From SZUA-320 sp963707875 (GTDB lineage Bacteria; Gemmatimonadota; Gemmatimonadetes; Gemmatimonadales; GWC2-71-9): a stretch of 64,000 nt of DNA. The DNA lies in NCBI GenBank assembly GCA_963707875.1, contig CAVPRU010000002.1:434001-498000 (forward strand), read 5' to 3'. Made by a program: the position numbers and the translations under genes. Shown in pieces: positions 1-8,026 of the stretch (its first letter is position 1; every line of letters begins with the position of its first letter). The notes under the pieces were generated by a model that saw only the letters and a list, made by a program, of their open reading frames with translations, was not told the origin of the DNA and did no database searches.

Positions 1-962
1 AACACCCCGGTCGGCTTGAGGCTGTAGGCCCGGAGCGCCGAGAAGAACGGGGTCTCGTACCGCTCGTGGACCCCCTTCAGAAGGCTCAGATGGAGATCCT
101 GGTAGTCCTCGGCGTGGTAGAAGACCCGACGGAACTGGCTGCTCCTGGTCCCCACCACATCCTCGATCGGGGCATCGGACACCAGGTAGAGGTCGAGTTC
201 GGGACGGAGCAACTGAAGGGCTCGGCCCAGGGCGAGGGTCCGATCGCCGGGCATCCGGGCGGCCAGGTCGGCCCGGTCGAGCCCCAGGTTGGGATAGAGT
301 TCGGCCAGCGCCCGCCCGGCCTTCTCATCGGCAAAGGGAAACGAGTAGCGACAGACCACCGACTGAATCGCGGGGTTCACCAGCACCGCGAGCATCGCCG
401 CCTCGAAGCTGGTCACCACGATCGTCTCGTAGATGAAGACATCCTCCGGGCGCCGCAGCTGGCGAAGCCGGGTCTGCAGCTCGAGTTCCTGCCGGGGTCC
501 GATGTCATCCACCACCAGGGTCACGAAATAGGGCCGCTTTTCGAGGCCGATCTTCCGGTACACGTCTTCGGTGAACTCATCGAGGTCGAGGAGATCGGCG
601 TAGCCCTGGATCTTGAGGTCGAGCAGATCGAGCCGGCGAAACGAACCGGTGGTGAGCAACCGGACCAGGCGGATGGTCGTCCGGGCCAGCACGTCCCACT
701 GCTGCCGCTGGTGGAAGGCCTCGAGCCGCTGGAAGGCACGCCAGCCGGGGAAGGCAAAGAAGGGCTCCAGGGGGCCGAGGGCGTCCAGCGCCTGGCGGCA
801 CGCGAGGGCGAGTCGTTCGGCGTCACTGGCCTGCGCGACGCCGCGGTGGAGCCGGCGGGCCACGTCGCGCAACCGGTTCCAGCTGTCGGTGCGGACGCGC
901 CAGAGGTTGTAGAGCGGCTCGTCCAGCGCCGGTCGGGGGACGGGTGAGTGGTCGGGACTCAA
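1..962 (-). CDS. Orn/Lys/Arg decarboxylase-like PLP protein, N-terminal part (runs off the window)
   Basis: An open frame runs uninterrupted from a TTG at 962 to the window edge, so only about 320 N-terminal residues are seen. The TTG is preceded by GAGAGGAG at good spacing and lies 16 bases after the nitrilase stop. The visible part looks like the alpha/beta N-terminal wing of large amino-acid decarboxylases (PYFVTLVVDD, then VFYHAEDYQDLHLSLLKGV and ALRAYSLKPTGV just before the edge); in that family the PLP domain follows. The PLP lysine lies outside the window, so the substrate (ornithine, arginine or lysine) is inferred only from the neighbouring amidase and aminotransferase. The family assignment is from remembered sequence resemblance and is moderate. 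Confidence 0.5.
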   Translation of the reverse strand, partial: MSPDHSPVPRPALDEPLYNLWRVRTDSWNRLRDVARRLHRGVAQASDAERLALACRQALDALGPLEPFFAFPGWRAFQRLEAFHQRQQWDVLARTTIRLVRLLTTGSFRRLDLLDLKIQGYADLLDLDEFTEDVYRKIGLEKRPYFVTLVVDDIGPRQELELQTRLRQLRRPEDVFIYETIVVTSFEAAMLAVLVNPAIQSVVCRYSFPFADEKAGRALAELYPNLGLDRADLAARMPGDRTLALGRALQLLRPELDLYLVSDAPIEDVVGTRSSQFRRVFYHAEDYQDLHLSLLKGVHERYETPFFSALRAYSLKPTGV

Positions 963-978
963 GATTGCTCCTCTCTCA

Positions 979-1908
979 TCAGGGCTCCCCCGTTCCATCC
1001 TCGGTGCCACGGACGAGGTCACTCGGCACCTCCAGCCGAGGTTCGCGAATCCCGGCCCGGGACCCCCGCTCGGGTCGTGCCAGGGGGCCAAGGGTCTCGA
1101 GGTACTCCCGGGTCCCGCCGGTGTAGATCGGGAACCGGACCGGGCTGTCGCGGAAGCTCTTGAGTGGCTGACCCAGTCCCCGGAGGCCGACTTCCCGGCT
1201 CCGCCGGACCCGGTCGAGATCCAGTTCGATCGGAATCAGCTCCTCCGATGTCCCGGCCTGGTACAGGACGTCCCCGGCGGGTCCCACGACGACCGAGCGA
1301 CCGTTCCCCACGTCACCCACCCCGTTGATGTCCACCATGAACACCTGGTTGGTGGCGGCGGTCGCGCGGGCGATGGCCAGTTCCACGTCGCGGTCGATGG
1401 TGGTGGTCATCGTCGGGTGGATGATGACCTCCGCCCCGAGGGCCACCAACTGCCGCGACGTTTCGGGGAACCACATGTCGTAGCAGATCGAGACTCCGAA
1501 GCGCCCCACCTCCGGCACATCGAAGACGATGAATTCCACTCCCGGGGTCACTCCTGCCTCGTAGGGCAGGAAGGGAAACAGCTTTCGATGCCGCGCCATC
1601 ACCCGGCCATCGGCATCGATCACCGATGCGGTGTTGTACACCTTCCCGTCGTCCAGTTCGAAGTGCGAGCCGGTAATGAGCCAGACCTTGTGCCGGGCGG
1701 CCAGTTCCTGGAACGCCCGCTCGGTCGGGCCCGGCATCGGTTCGGCTTTCGCCGGCGATGGTCCGCAGGCCGCGAGCTCGCTGAAGACGACCATCTGCAC
1801 CCAGGGGAAGACGCCCATCAGGTAGTCGAGGCGCTCCCGCATCCGGGGGAGATTGTTCCCATGGCCCGACAGTTGGAGCTGGAGGCCGGCGATGGCAAAC
1901 GGCTGCAT
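979..1908 (-). CDS. Carbon-nitrogen hydrolase (nitrilase superfamily), possibly N-carbamoylputrescine amidase-like
   Basis: 309-residue cytosolic amidase. The nitrilase triad is visible: Glu44 in FSELAACG, Lys109 in RHRKLFPF and Cys142 in SICYDMWFPE. Family members hydrolyse amide or carbamoyl C-N bonds; AguB members convert N-carbamoylputrescine to putrescine. It sits between a class III aminotransferase upstream (18-base gap) and a decarboxylase-like gene downstream (16-base gap), all on one strand, which fits polyamine or GABA metabolism. The C-terminal ~40 residues are Arg/Pro-rich and look non-conserved. Nitrilase fold is certain; the substrate is inference. Other members of the superfamily (omega-amidase, beta-ureidopropionase) cannot be excluded. 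Confidence 0.8.
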   Translation of the reverse strand: MQPFAIAGLQLQLSGHGNNLPRMRERLDYLMGVFPWVQMVVFSELAACGPSPAKAEPMPGPTERAFQELAARHKVWLITGSHFELDDGKVYNTASVIDADGRVMARHRKLFPFLPYEAGVTPGVEFIVFDVPEVGRFGVSICYDMWFPETSRQLVALGAEVIIHPTMTTTIDRDVELAIARATAATNQVFMVDINGVGDVGNGRSVVVGPAGDVLYQAGTSEELIPIELDLDRVRRSREVGLRGLGQPLKSFRDSPVRFPIYTGGTREYLETLGPLARPERGSRAGIREPRLEVPSDLVRGTEDGTGEP

Positions 1909-1926
1909 TCGGTGTCCGGGGTTCGG

Positions 1927-3261
1927 TTAGTGGTGCGCCGGGGTGGCCTGGGCCGCCTCGTGGCGACTCCAGGCCGCGAGGACCTCTTCCTCGAGGATGT
2001 TCAGCCCATGCTCCAGGTCCTCATCGCTGATCACCAACGGACTGAGGACCCGGATGATGTTGCCATGGGTGCCCGCCGCGATGCTCAACACCCCGCGTTG
2101 CAGGGCGGCCCCCAGGACCTCCTTGACGAAGGCGCCTGCCGGCCGGGTGGGATCTCCCTCCTCGACGAATTCGACGCCGATCATGCCACCGATCCCGCGA
2201 ACGTCCCCGATCGCCGGGCAGCGGGCCTGGAGTGCCACAAACCGGGAGCGAACCCGCTCCCCCACCGCCTTGGCCCGCCGGTTCAGGTCCAGCTCCTCCA
2301 TGGCGTCAATCGCCGCCAGCGCCGCGGCGCAGGCCACCGGGTTGCCGCCGTAGGTTCCGCCCAGGGTGCCGGGGGCGGCGGCGTCCATCACCGCCGCCTT
2401 GCCGACGACCGCCGAGATCGGGAGGCCGCCCCCCAGCGACTTGGCCCAGGTGGAGATGTCCGGGGTCACTCCGTAGTGCTGGTAGACACCCCAGTGGCCG
2501 GTCCGGCAGAATCCGCTCTGCACTTCGTCGAAGATCAGCACGATCCCGTGCTCATCACAGAGTTCGCGAAGCGCCCGCAGCCAGGCCGCCGGGGCTGGGA
2601 CAAACCCGCCTTCTCCCTGGATCGGTTCCACCAGCACCGCCGCGAGATCCTGGGCGGCGACCAGGTTGTGGAAAGCGTCCCGCAGCCGCTGGATCGCGCG
2701 CTCCACAAAGGTGTCGAGGTCGAGTCCGTCGCCGTACCGGAAATGGTTCGGGAAGGGGAGCCGGTAGATCTCGGGTGCGAACGGTCCGCACCCGGCCTTG
2801 TAGCCGACTTTCGAGGTCAGGGACATTCCGAGGAGGGTGCGACCATGAAAGCCTTCGGTAAAGCAGAGCACCGCCGGACGCCCCGTGGCCTGCCGCGCGA
2901 TCTTCACTGCGTTTTCGACCGCCTCGGCGCCGCTGTTGAGCAACAGAACCTTGGTGGAATCGCCGTGGGGCAGCAGCGCCGCGAGCCGTTCACAGAGCGC
3001 CACGTACGGTTCGTAGGTCGCGATGTGGAAGCAGGTGTGGAGCAGCAGGTCGGCCTGGGCCTTGATCGCCGCGACGACCTTGGGATGCCCGTGCCCAACG
3101 TTCATCACCCCGATGCCGCCGGCAAAGTCGATCAGCTCGGCACCTTCGGCATCACGCAGTCGGGCTCCCGTGGCGCTGGCCACCGTGGCCGTGGTAACCA
3201 TCGGCACCCCACGCGCGACCACGGCAGTCCGGCGAGCGCGGAGAGCTTCGTTCGGTCCCAT
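1927..3261 (-). CDS. Class III PLP aminotransferase, 4-aminobutyrate/putrescine type
   Basis: 444 residues, the usual length for GABA or ornithine/putrescine aminotransferases. Landmarks: NSGAEAVENAVKIAR (about 109-123), the PLP-binding IFDEVQSGF with Asp245, and the Schiff-base lysine Lys274 in STWAKSLGGGLP. It transfers an omega-amino group to 2-oxoglutarate. It is the first gene of the leftward operon with the nitrilase and the decarboxylase-like gene, so putrescine or GABA is a likely substrate. GabT is the closest name, but class III specificity is hard to call from sequence, so no symbol is given. About 290 bases upstream are non-coding and could hold the operon promoter. Confidence 0.85.
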   Translation of the reverse strand: MGPNEALRARRTAVVARGVPMVTTATVASATGARLRDAEGAELIDFAGGIGVMNVGHGHPKVVAAIKAQADLLLHTCFHIATYEPYVALCERLAALLPHGDSTKVLLLNSGAEAVENAVKIARQATGRPAVLCFTEGFHGRTLLGMSLTSKVGYKAGCGPFAPEIYRLPFPNHFRYGDGLDLDTFVERAIQRLRDAFHNLVAAQDLAAVLVEPIQGEGGFVPAPAAWLRALRELCDEHGIVLIFDEVQSGFCRTGHWGVYQHYGVTPDISTWAKSLGGGLPISAVVGKAAVMDAAAPGTLGGTYGGNPVACAAALAAIDAMEELDLNRRAKAVGERVRSRFVALQARCPAIGDVRGIGGMIGVEFVEEGDPTRPAGAFVKEVLGAALQRGVLSIAAGTHGNIIRVLSPLVISDEDLEHGLNILEEEVLAAWSRHEAAQATPAHH

Positions 3262-3553
3262 GTCAGATCTCCTGGACCCATGAGGGCGAATAAGCGGCCT
3301 TCCGGCCGGATGGCAGCCACAGTGATGAGCTGTGGGCTAGAATCGGCTAACGACTTCGTAATCTTACACTTAATGGCTCTGGTTCCGCAACCGTTCCGGC
3401 GCTGAAGGCCGAGAATGTCAGGGATTACGATTCATTAGTAGTTGTTATTACAACCAATATGGTGATTGACCGATATTCAGTCGAAACCTCCAGTGACCGG
3501 GTGACCCCAAACTGGCCTTTGCCAAAAGCACCGAACAGCAGCTTGACGAGCCA
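3262..3553. other. Intergenic region between the aminotransferase and the HXXEE gene
   Basis: Divergent spacer of about 290 bases, more AT-rich around 3415-3480 than its surroundings. It must contain promoters for both flanking genes. I could not pick out a convincing -35/-10 pair and see no gene or repeat here. Confidence 0.4.
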
Positions 3554-4222
3554 GTGATCTACTTTGAGGGGCAGACAGCCCACGCCAGTCCGGAACGCCC
3601 GATGGGTCGATTTGCTGTGCGGGAGGAGACGGCTATTCCTATTGTTCGGATTGGGCCTGGTGGTCGGCGACTGGGAGTCGGGTTCTCGATCCTGGCCATC
3701 GCCATCCAGGCCCTCTCGCTGGGCCTGCCGGCGATCCTCCTCAGTGCCGCGCTGGTGCTGAGCCTGGTGCTCTGGCTCACCACCCCTTGGCGGCTTGGTC
3801 CTGGTTCGCGGCTCGCGGCGAGCCTGGGGGTGTTGGTCCTTCTGGCCCATGTCGCGGAGGAGTACCTGACCGGGGTTCAGGTGGCGCTGCCGGCCCTGTT
3901 TGGCCGGGAGGCGTGGGGCTCGGCCCAGTATCTCGGTTTCAACGGCGTGTGGGTCATCCTGTTTGGTGCCGCGATCGCGACCGCCCGGCCCGGGCGGTCA
4001 CTGCCCGTTCTTGTCATTCTGTTCCTCGCCGTCGCGGGCGGCGTGGTGAACGGGGTGTTCCACCTGCTGCTGGTGCTGCGGCGGGAATCCTACTTTCCGG
4101 GAGCCTGGACGGCGCCGTGCTCGGTGGCCGTCGGCCTCTGGCAGCTCCGGCTACTCTACGGCCGACGTACCGACGCTCAACGGCCCGAACCGATTGAGGG
4201 GGGCACCTGGGAAGAGCGGTAG
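3554..4222 (+). CDS. HXXEE domain integral membrane protein
   Basis: 222 residues with about five hydrophobic segments. The signature HVAEE (His99, Glu102, Glu103) lies in a predicted helix, followed by a FNGVW segment and NGVFHLLL, as in the HXXEE family of uncharacterised membrane proteins. The GTG at 3554 has no Shine-Dalgarno sequence and the first ~34 residues look non-conserved. A strong GGGAGGAG at 3621-3628 sits six bases before an in-frame ATT at 3635, and a GTG lies at 3617, so the true start may be later. No function is established for the family; the His/Glu pattern suggests metal or proton chemistry in the membrane (speculative). Confidence 0.65.
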   Translation: MIYFEGQTAHASPERPMGRFAVREETAIPIVRIGPGGRRLGVGFSILAIAIQALSLGLPAILLSAALVLSLVLWLTTPWRLGPGSRLAASLGVLVLLAHVAEEYLTGVQVALPALFGREAWGSAQYLGFNGVWVILFGAAIATARPGRSLPVLVILFLAVAGGVVNGVFHLLLVLRRESYFPGAWTAPCSVAVGLWQLRLLYGRRTDAQRPEPIEGGTWEER

Positions 4223-4375
4223 GGTTTGTCGGCGCATCCCTCGGGGGAGCCGTGGGCTGGTGGCTTGGGTCCAGGTTTGGCTTCTTGACCGAGTTCGTCC
4301 TGAGCGCTGTCGGCACTGGTGCGGGCCGGTATTTTCCCGCCGCTGGTGGAAGCAGTACCTGCCGTAGCCGCTACC

Positions 4376-4408
4376 AACCCCCGGGGGGTCAAAGACCCCC
4401 CGGGGGTT
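4376..4408. terminator. Perfect 15-bp GC-rich hairpin after the HXXEE gene
   Basis: Two perfectly complementary 15-base arms (left arm AACCCCCGGGGGGTC) flank an AAA loop. There is no T-run on either strand, so it is not a textbook intrinsic terminator. It could end HXXEE transcription or insulate the lysine-operon promoter starting seven bases downstream. Confidence 0.6.
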
Positions 4409-4414
4409 CCCCTC

Positions 4415-4443
4415 TTGTGCGACCCCCCGCCCGTCTCTTAGCT
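4415..4443 (+). promoter_or_regulatory. Sigma70-type promoter of the lysine operon leader
   Basis: TTGTGC at 4415-4420 and TTAGCT at 4438-4443 are separated by exactly 17 bases. The expected start point (about 4450) falls two or three bases before the leader-peptide ATG at 4453, so the transcript would be essentially leaderless. Read from sequence; not tested. Confidence 0.6.
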
Positions 4444-4452
4444 TGGATCGCC

Positions 4453-4548
4453 ATGCTGACCACCACCATGACCGGGATGAAGGCCAAGTGCCTGACGAAG
4501 CGCCGCTGTGCAGCGGGCCGCGTCTCGGTGGTGTCAGGTAGCGACTAG
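4453..4548 (+). CDS. Putative Thr/Met/Lys-rich leader peptide of the lysine operon
   Basis: A 31-residue open frame, ATG 4453 to TAG 4546-4548, starting MLTTTMTGMKAK and followed by CLTKRRC. Of the first 16 codons, five are Thr, three Met (including the start) and three Lys. These are the three end products of the aspartate pathway, whose genes follow immediately. The frame ends 23 bases before the terminator hairpin. This resembles ribosome-mediated attenuation leaders such as thrL. The start is chosen because the promoter places the 5' end of the transcript at this ATG. The frame is open further upstream, so a longer product is formally possible. Confidence 0.6.
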   Translation: MLTTTMTGMKAKCLTKRRCAAGRVSVVSGSD

Positions 4549-4605
4549 ACTGACCCGCATCCAGACCTGACGCCCCGCTGCATCTCCCGATGCGGCGGGG
4601 CTTTT
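4508..4605 (+). promoter_or_regulatory. Transcription attenuator (terminator plus competing antiterminator) before dapE
   Basis: Terminator: arm GCCCCGCTGCAT (4572-4583), loop 4584-4589, arm ATGCGGCGGGGC (4590-4601), then TTTT (4602-4605); 11 Watson-Crick pairs and one G-U. Antiterminator: 4509-4517 (TGCAGCGGG) is perfectly complementary to 4574-4582, and 4508/4583 adds a G-U, so it would consume most of the terminator's 5' arm. A third helix pairs 4503-4507 with 4512-4516. The antiterminator strand lies inside the leader ORF, a few codons after the last Lys codon. The 3' arm also contains the only G-rich stretch near the dapE start, so translation may be hidden too. Confidence 0.65.
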
Positions 4606-4608
4606 CGC

Positions 4609-5619
4609 ATGAGGACCATGGACACCCTTGCGCTGGCCCGAGCACTGATTCGCCTCCCCTCCCCCTCAGGGGAGGAGGGCCCGGTCGTCGACTACCTGGC
4701 GCGGCTTCTTGGGGAGGCGGGCTGGCAGGTGATCCGGCAATCGGTCTCTCCTGGGCGAGACAACCTCTATGCGACCCTCGGACCGCCACAGGTGGTGCTC
4801 TCCACCCATCTGGATGTGGTGCCGCCGGCCCTCGACTTCTCGGAGGATGACGAGTGGCTCCATGGCCGTGGAAGCTGCGATGCGAAGGGGATCGCGGCGG
4901 CGATGGTCTCGGCGGCGGAGCATTTCCGCGAGGCCGGGGAGCGCCGGGTGGGTCTCCTCTTCCTGGTCGGTGAGGAGGACGGGTCTGACGGGGCTGCGGC
5001 CGCTTCGGCACTTGAACCCAAGGGCCGGTGGCTGATCAACGGCGAGCCCACCGAGAATCGACTGGTCATCGGTCACAAGGGCGCTCTCCGAGTGGAGCTC
5101 CGGGCCGAAGGGGTCGTGGCCCATTCGGGCTACCCCGAGGAGGGACGCTCGGCGATCGACCTCCTGCTCCTGGCCCTGGAACGGATTCGGGCCCTTCCCC
5201 TGGGTGAGGAGGCCCTCCTGGGTAGCGGCTCAGTGAACATCGGGACGGTGACCGGTGGGGTGGCCACCAACGTGCTCGCCCCTTCGGCCCACGCCGAACT
5301 GCTGATCCGGACGGTGGGCGCCGCCGAACCGCTGCAGGCGGCGATCCTGGCCGCCATGCCGCCACACGTCTCCGCGACATTTCCCCTGGTCATCCCCCCT
5401 TTCCGCTCCCGGTCCTTGCCCGGGTGGGAGACGTCGACGGTCGGCTACACCACCGACCTGCCGCTGCTGTCCGGCTGGGGGGAGGGCTTTCTGCTCGGGC
5501 CCGGATCGATCCGGGTGGCCCACACCGACCGCGAACGGGTCCGGAAGAACGACCTGGTGGTCGGCCGCGACAACTACATCCAATTGATCACCCAACTCCT
5601 CAGGAACTCCGCGTCATGA
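4609..5619 (+). CDS. dapE: M20 metallopeptidase, probable succinyl-diaminopimelate desuccinylase (DapE-like)
   Basis: 336 residues. M20 zinc-site pattern: His67/Asp69 in STHLDVVPP, bridging Asp91 in GRGSCDAKG, catalytic Glu122-Glu123 in VGEED, Glu146 in NGEPTEN, and a C-terminal His in VAHTDRERV. It would release succinate from N-succinyl-LL-DAP. It is somewhat short for DapE (about 375) and shares features with LysK-type deacylases, but dapD in the same operon makes a desuccinylase the expected activity. Start 4609 is chosen because GGCGGGGC in the terminator stem gives seven-base spacing; ATG 4618 is the alternative. It is the first structural gene after the attenuator. Confidence 0.7.
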   Translation: MRTMDTLALARALIRLPSPSGEEGPVVDYLARLLGEAGWQVIRQSVSPGRDNLYATLGPPQVVLSTHLDVVPPALDFSEDDEWLHGRGSCDAKGIAAAMVSAAEHFREAGERRVGLLFLVGEEDGSDGAAAASALEPKGRWLINGEPTENRLVIGHKGALRVELRAEGVVAHSGYPEEGRSAIDLLLLALERIRALPLGEEALLGSGSVNIGTVTGGVATNVLAPSAHAELLIRTVGAAEPLQAAILAAMPPHVSATFPLVIPPFRSRSLPGWETSTVGYTTDLPLLSGWGEGFLLGPGSIRVAHTDRERVRKNDLVVGRDNYIQLITQLLRNSAS

Positions 5620-6674
5620 CCCGCCCCCGCGTTGCCGTCTCGATCCTCGGTGCCACCGGCACAGTCGGTCAGCAGTTTGTCCGACTCCTGGCCAATCACC
5701 CGTGGTTTGAGATCGTCCAGGTGGCGGCATCGGAGCAGAGTGCGGGCAGGCCCTATGCGGAAGCCGTGCGGTGGCGGGACGCGGCCCCAATTCCAGAGAG
5801 CGTGGCCGGTCTCATCGTCCGACGCTGCGATGCCACGCTCGATGCACCGATCGCGTTCTCAGCACTCGACGGGTCCCTGGCCGGACCCCTGGAGCAGGAA
5901 CTGGCCGCGGCGGGCGTGCAGGTGGTCTCCAATGCCAGCTCTCACCGGATGGACCCGCTGGTCCCGCTGCTGATCCCGGAGGTCAACCCCGATCACCTGG
6001 GCCTTCTGGCGGCCCAGCGCAAGGCGCGTGGCTGGACCGGAGGGATCGTCGCCAACCCGAACTGTTCCACCGCCGCGATCGTCCTCAGCCTGGCCCCCCT
6101 GCACCAGGCCTTCGGCGTGGAGCGACTGGTGGTCGCCACCATGCAGGCGATTTCCGGGGCCGGGTACCCGGGCGTGGCCGCGCTCGACATCGCAGGGAAC
6201 GTGGTGCCCTTCATTGGGGGGGAGGAGGAGAAGATCGAGCAGGAGACCCGGAAGCTGTTCGGGGAGTATGCGGCAGGGACCGTCGAGGAAGCGCCGATCA
6301 CGGTGAGCGCTCACACCAACCGGGTCCCGGTCGTCGACGGCCACCTGGCCGCGCTCTCCGTGGGGTTCCGCACCAGGCCCGGTGTGGAGAACGCGGAAGC
6401 CGCCATCGAGGCCTTCCGACCCCCTGCCGCTGTCGCGGCGCTGCCCTCTACTCCGGCCAGGCCGGTGGTGTTCGACCCCCGAGTCGACCGACCGCAGCCG
6501 CGGCTCGATCTGCTGGCCGGGGACGGCATGACTGTCACGGTGGGGCGGGTCCGGCCCTGCCCCCTGTTCGACTTGCGGCTGGTGGTTCTGGGCCACAATA
6601 CGGTGCGGGGTGCGGCCGGAGCCGCGATTCAGAACGCGGAGCTGCTGGTGGCGACGGGCGAGGTGACCAGATGA
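5616..6674 (+). CDS. asd: Aspartate-semialdehyde dehydrogenase
   Basis: 352 residues. It converts aspartyl phosphate to aspartate semialdehyde with NADPH, the branch point to Lys, Thr and Met. N-terminal Rossmann motif ILGATGTVGQQ (10-20), catalytic Cys150 in VANPNCSTAAI and His233 in SAHTNRVPV are all present. The ATG overlaps the dapE stop (ATGA), and AGGA lies nine bases upstream. The frame is open further upstream, but the homology and ribosome site fix this start. Its own stop overlaps lysC in the same way. Confidence 0.95.
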   Translation: MTRPRVAVSILGATGTVGQQFVRLLANHPWFEIVQVAASEQSAGRPYAEAVRWRDAAPIPESVAGLIVRRCDATLDAPIAFSALDGSLAGPLEQELAAAGVQVVSNASSHRMDPLVPLLIPEVNPDHLGLLAAQRKARGWTGGIVANPNCSTAAIVLSLAPLHQAFGVERLVVATMQAISGAGYPGVAALDIAGNVVPFIGGEEEKIEQETRKLFGEYAAGTVEEAPITVSAHTNRVPVVDGHLAALSVGFRTRPGVENAEAAIEAFRPPAAVAALPSTPARPVVFDPRVDRPQPRLDLLAGDGMTVTVGRVRPCPLFDLRLVVLGHNTVRGAAGAAIQNAELLVATGEVTR

Positions 6675-8026
6675 TCGTCTGCAAGTTCGGCGGAACCTCG
6701 GTGGGAGACCCGGCCGCCCTTGAGCGGCTGGTGGGCATCGTGAAGGCCCGTCAGGGAGAACGGCCGGTCCTGGTGCTCTCCGCGCTCAGTGGAGTGACCA
6801 ACGGCCTGCTGGCCCTGGTCCGGGCCCAACCAGCGGAGCGGCAGGCGCAGTTGACTCAGCTCATGACCCGACACGAGGACCTGGCACGCACCCTCACGGT
6901 CCCGGGCGACTCGCTGGTGGCCCTCCGGGCCGATGCCGCCACCATCGCCGAGCGGCTTGCCGGAGCGTCGCAGGCGGCGGTGGACGCCGAGTTGCAGGAC
7001 TGGCTGGTGGCGCACGGGGAGCTCTGGAGTACCAGGCTGGTGACGGTGGCGCTGGAACGAGCTGGAGTGCCAGCCACCTGGGTGGACATCCGTCCCGTGA
7101 TGCGAACTGGCGAGCAGTTCACACGTGGGGTGCCGGATCAGGCGGGACTCCCCGGTCGGGCGCTGGCCGTGTTCGGTCCGCTCCTCGACGAAGGTCGAGT
7201 GCCGGTGACCCAGGGGTTCATCGGATCGACGATCGATGGGCGGACCACTACCCTGGGCCGCGGTGGCTCGGACTACAGCGCCACCCTGCTGGGCGCAGCG
7301 CTCGAGGCGGAGCGCGTGGAGATCTGGACCGATGTGGACGGGATCATGACCGCGGACCCGCGGATCGTTCCCGAGGCGCGGGTGCTCCGGACCACTTCCC
7401 ACCTGGAGGCCGCGGAGCTGTCGGCATTCGGCGCGAAGGTCCTCCACCCCGCGACCCAGGCGCCGCTGCTCGAGCGTGGGATCACCTGCGTGGTGCTCAA
7501 TTCCTTCGCTCCCGAACGGCTGGGGACCACCATCGTGAGCGGCTTCCGGCCGGAACCGGTCATGGGTTGTTCCCCGGTTCGGGCGGTGTCCTGGAAGCCG
7601 GGAGTGACCCTGCTCAACATCCGCTCACCCCGGATGCTCGGTGCCAGCGGCTTTCTCTACCGGTTGTTCGGGGTCTTCCAGCAGCATGGCGTGGCGGTGG
7701 ACGTGCTGGCCAGCAGCGAGGTCAATGTCTCACTCACGGTCGATGCCGACGGCCCTCTGGAGGCATTGTGCCGGGACCTTGAGCCGCTCGGCGAGGTCAC
7801 TCTCTACCCCAACCGGGCCATCATCGCGGTGGTCGGGGTGGATCTCCGGGGAACCCGGGGGCTCGCAGGGCGGCTCTTTCAGGCCGTGCGGGAGATCAAC
7901 GTCGAGGTGATTTCTCAGGGGGCCTCGGAGATCAACGTGACCTTCGTGGTGAAGGCCGAGGACGGCGCCGAGGCGGTTCGCCGGCTGCACCGCGAGTTCT
8001 TCGGGCCGGCGGCGGTGGCCGCGTGA
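6671..8026 (+). CDS. lysC: Aspartate kinase (monofunctional, C-terminal ACT domains)
   Basis: 451 residues. It catalyses the first committed step of the aspartate pathway. The kinase signature CKFGGTSVG is at 4-12. GRGGSDYSATLLG and EIWTDVDGIMTADPR form the rest of the nucleotide/aspartate site. Two ACT-type segments occupy the C-terminus (from about 300), including GVAVDVLASSEVNVSLTVD and INVEVISQGASEINVTFVV, so lysine feedback is expected. It starts in an ATGA overlap with asd and ends overlapping dapB. Single polypeptide without a homoserine dehydrogenase domain. Confidence 0.95.
   Translation: MIVCKFGGTSVGDPAALERLVGIVKARQGERPVLVLSALSGVTNGLLALVRAQPAERQAQLTQLMTRHEDLARTLTVPGDSLVALRADAATIAERLAGASQAAVDAELQDWLVAHGELWSTRLVTVALERAGVPATWVDIRPVMRTGEQFTRGVPDQAGLPGRALAVFGPLLDEGRVPVTQGFIGSTIDGRTTTLGRGGSDYSATLLGAALEAERVEIWTDVDGIMTADPRIVPEARVLRTTSHLEAAELSAFGAKVLHPATQAPLLERGITCVVLNSFAPERLGTTIVSGFRPEPVMGCSPVRAVSWKPGVTLLNIRSPRMLGASGFLYRLFGVFQQHGVAVDVLASSEVNVSLTVDADGPLEALCRDLEPLGEVTLYPNRAIIAVVGVDLRGTRGLAGRLFQAVREINVEVISQGASEINVTFVVKAEDGAEAVRRLHREFFGPAAVAA

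Noticed and set aside
1417..3405. 662-residue open frame on the plus strand
   Set aside because: Antisense to the aminotransferase and nitrilase genes, both with full catalytic motifs; long antisense frames are normal at this GC content.
4450..4610. Lysine riboswitch
   Set aside because: The leader is too short and lacks the multi-helix L-box core; leader-peptide attenuation explains the structures better.
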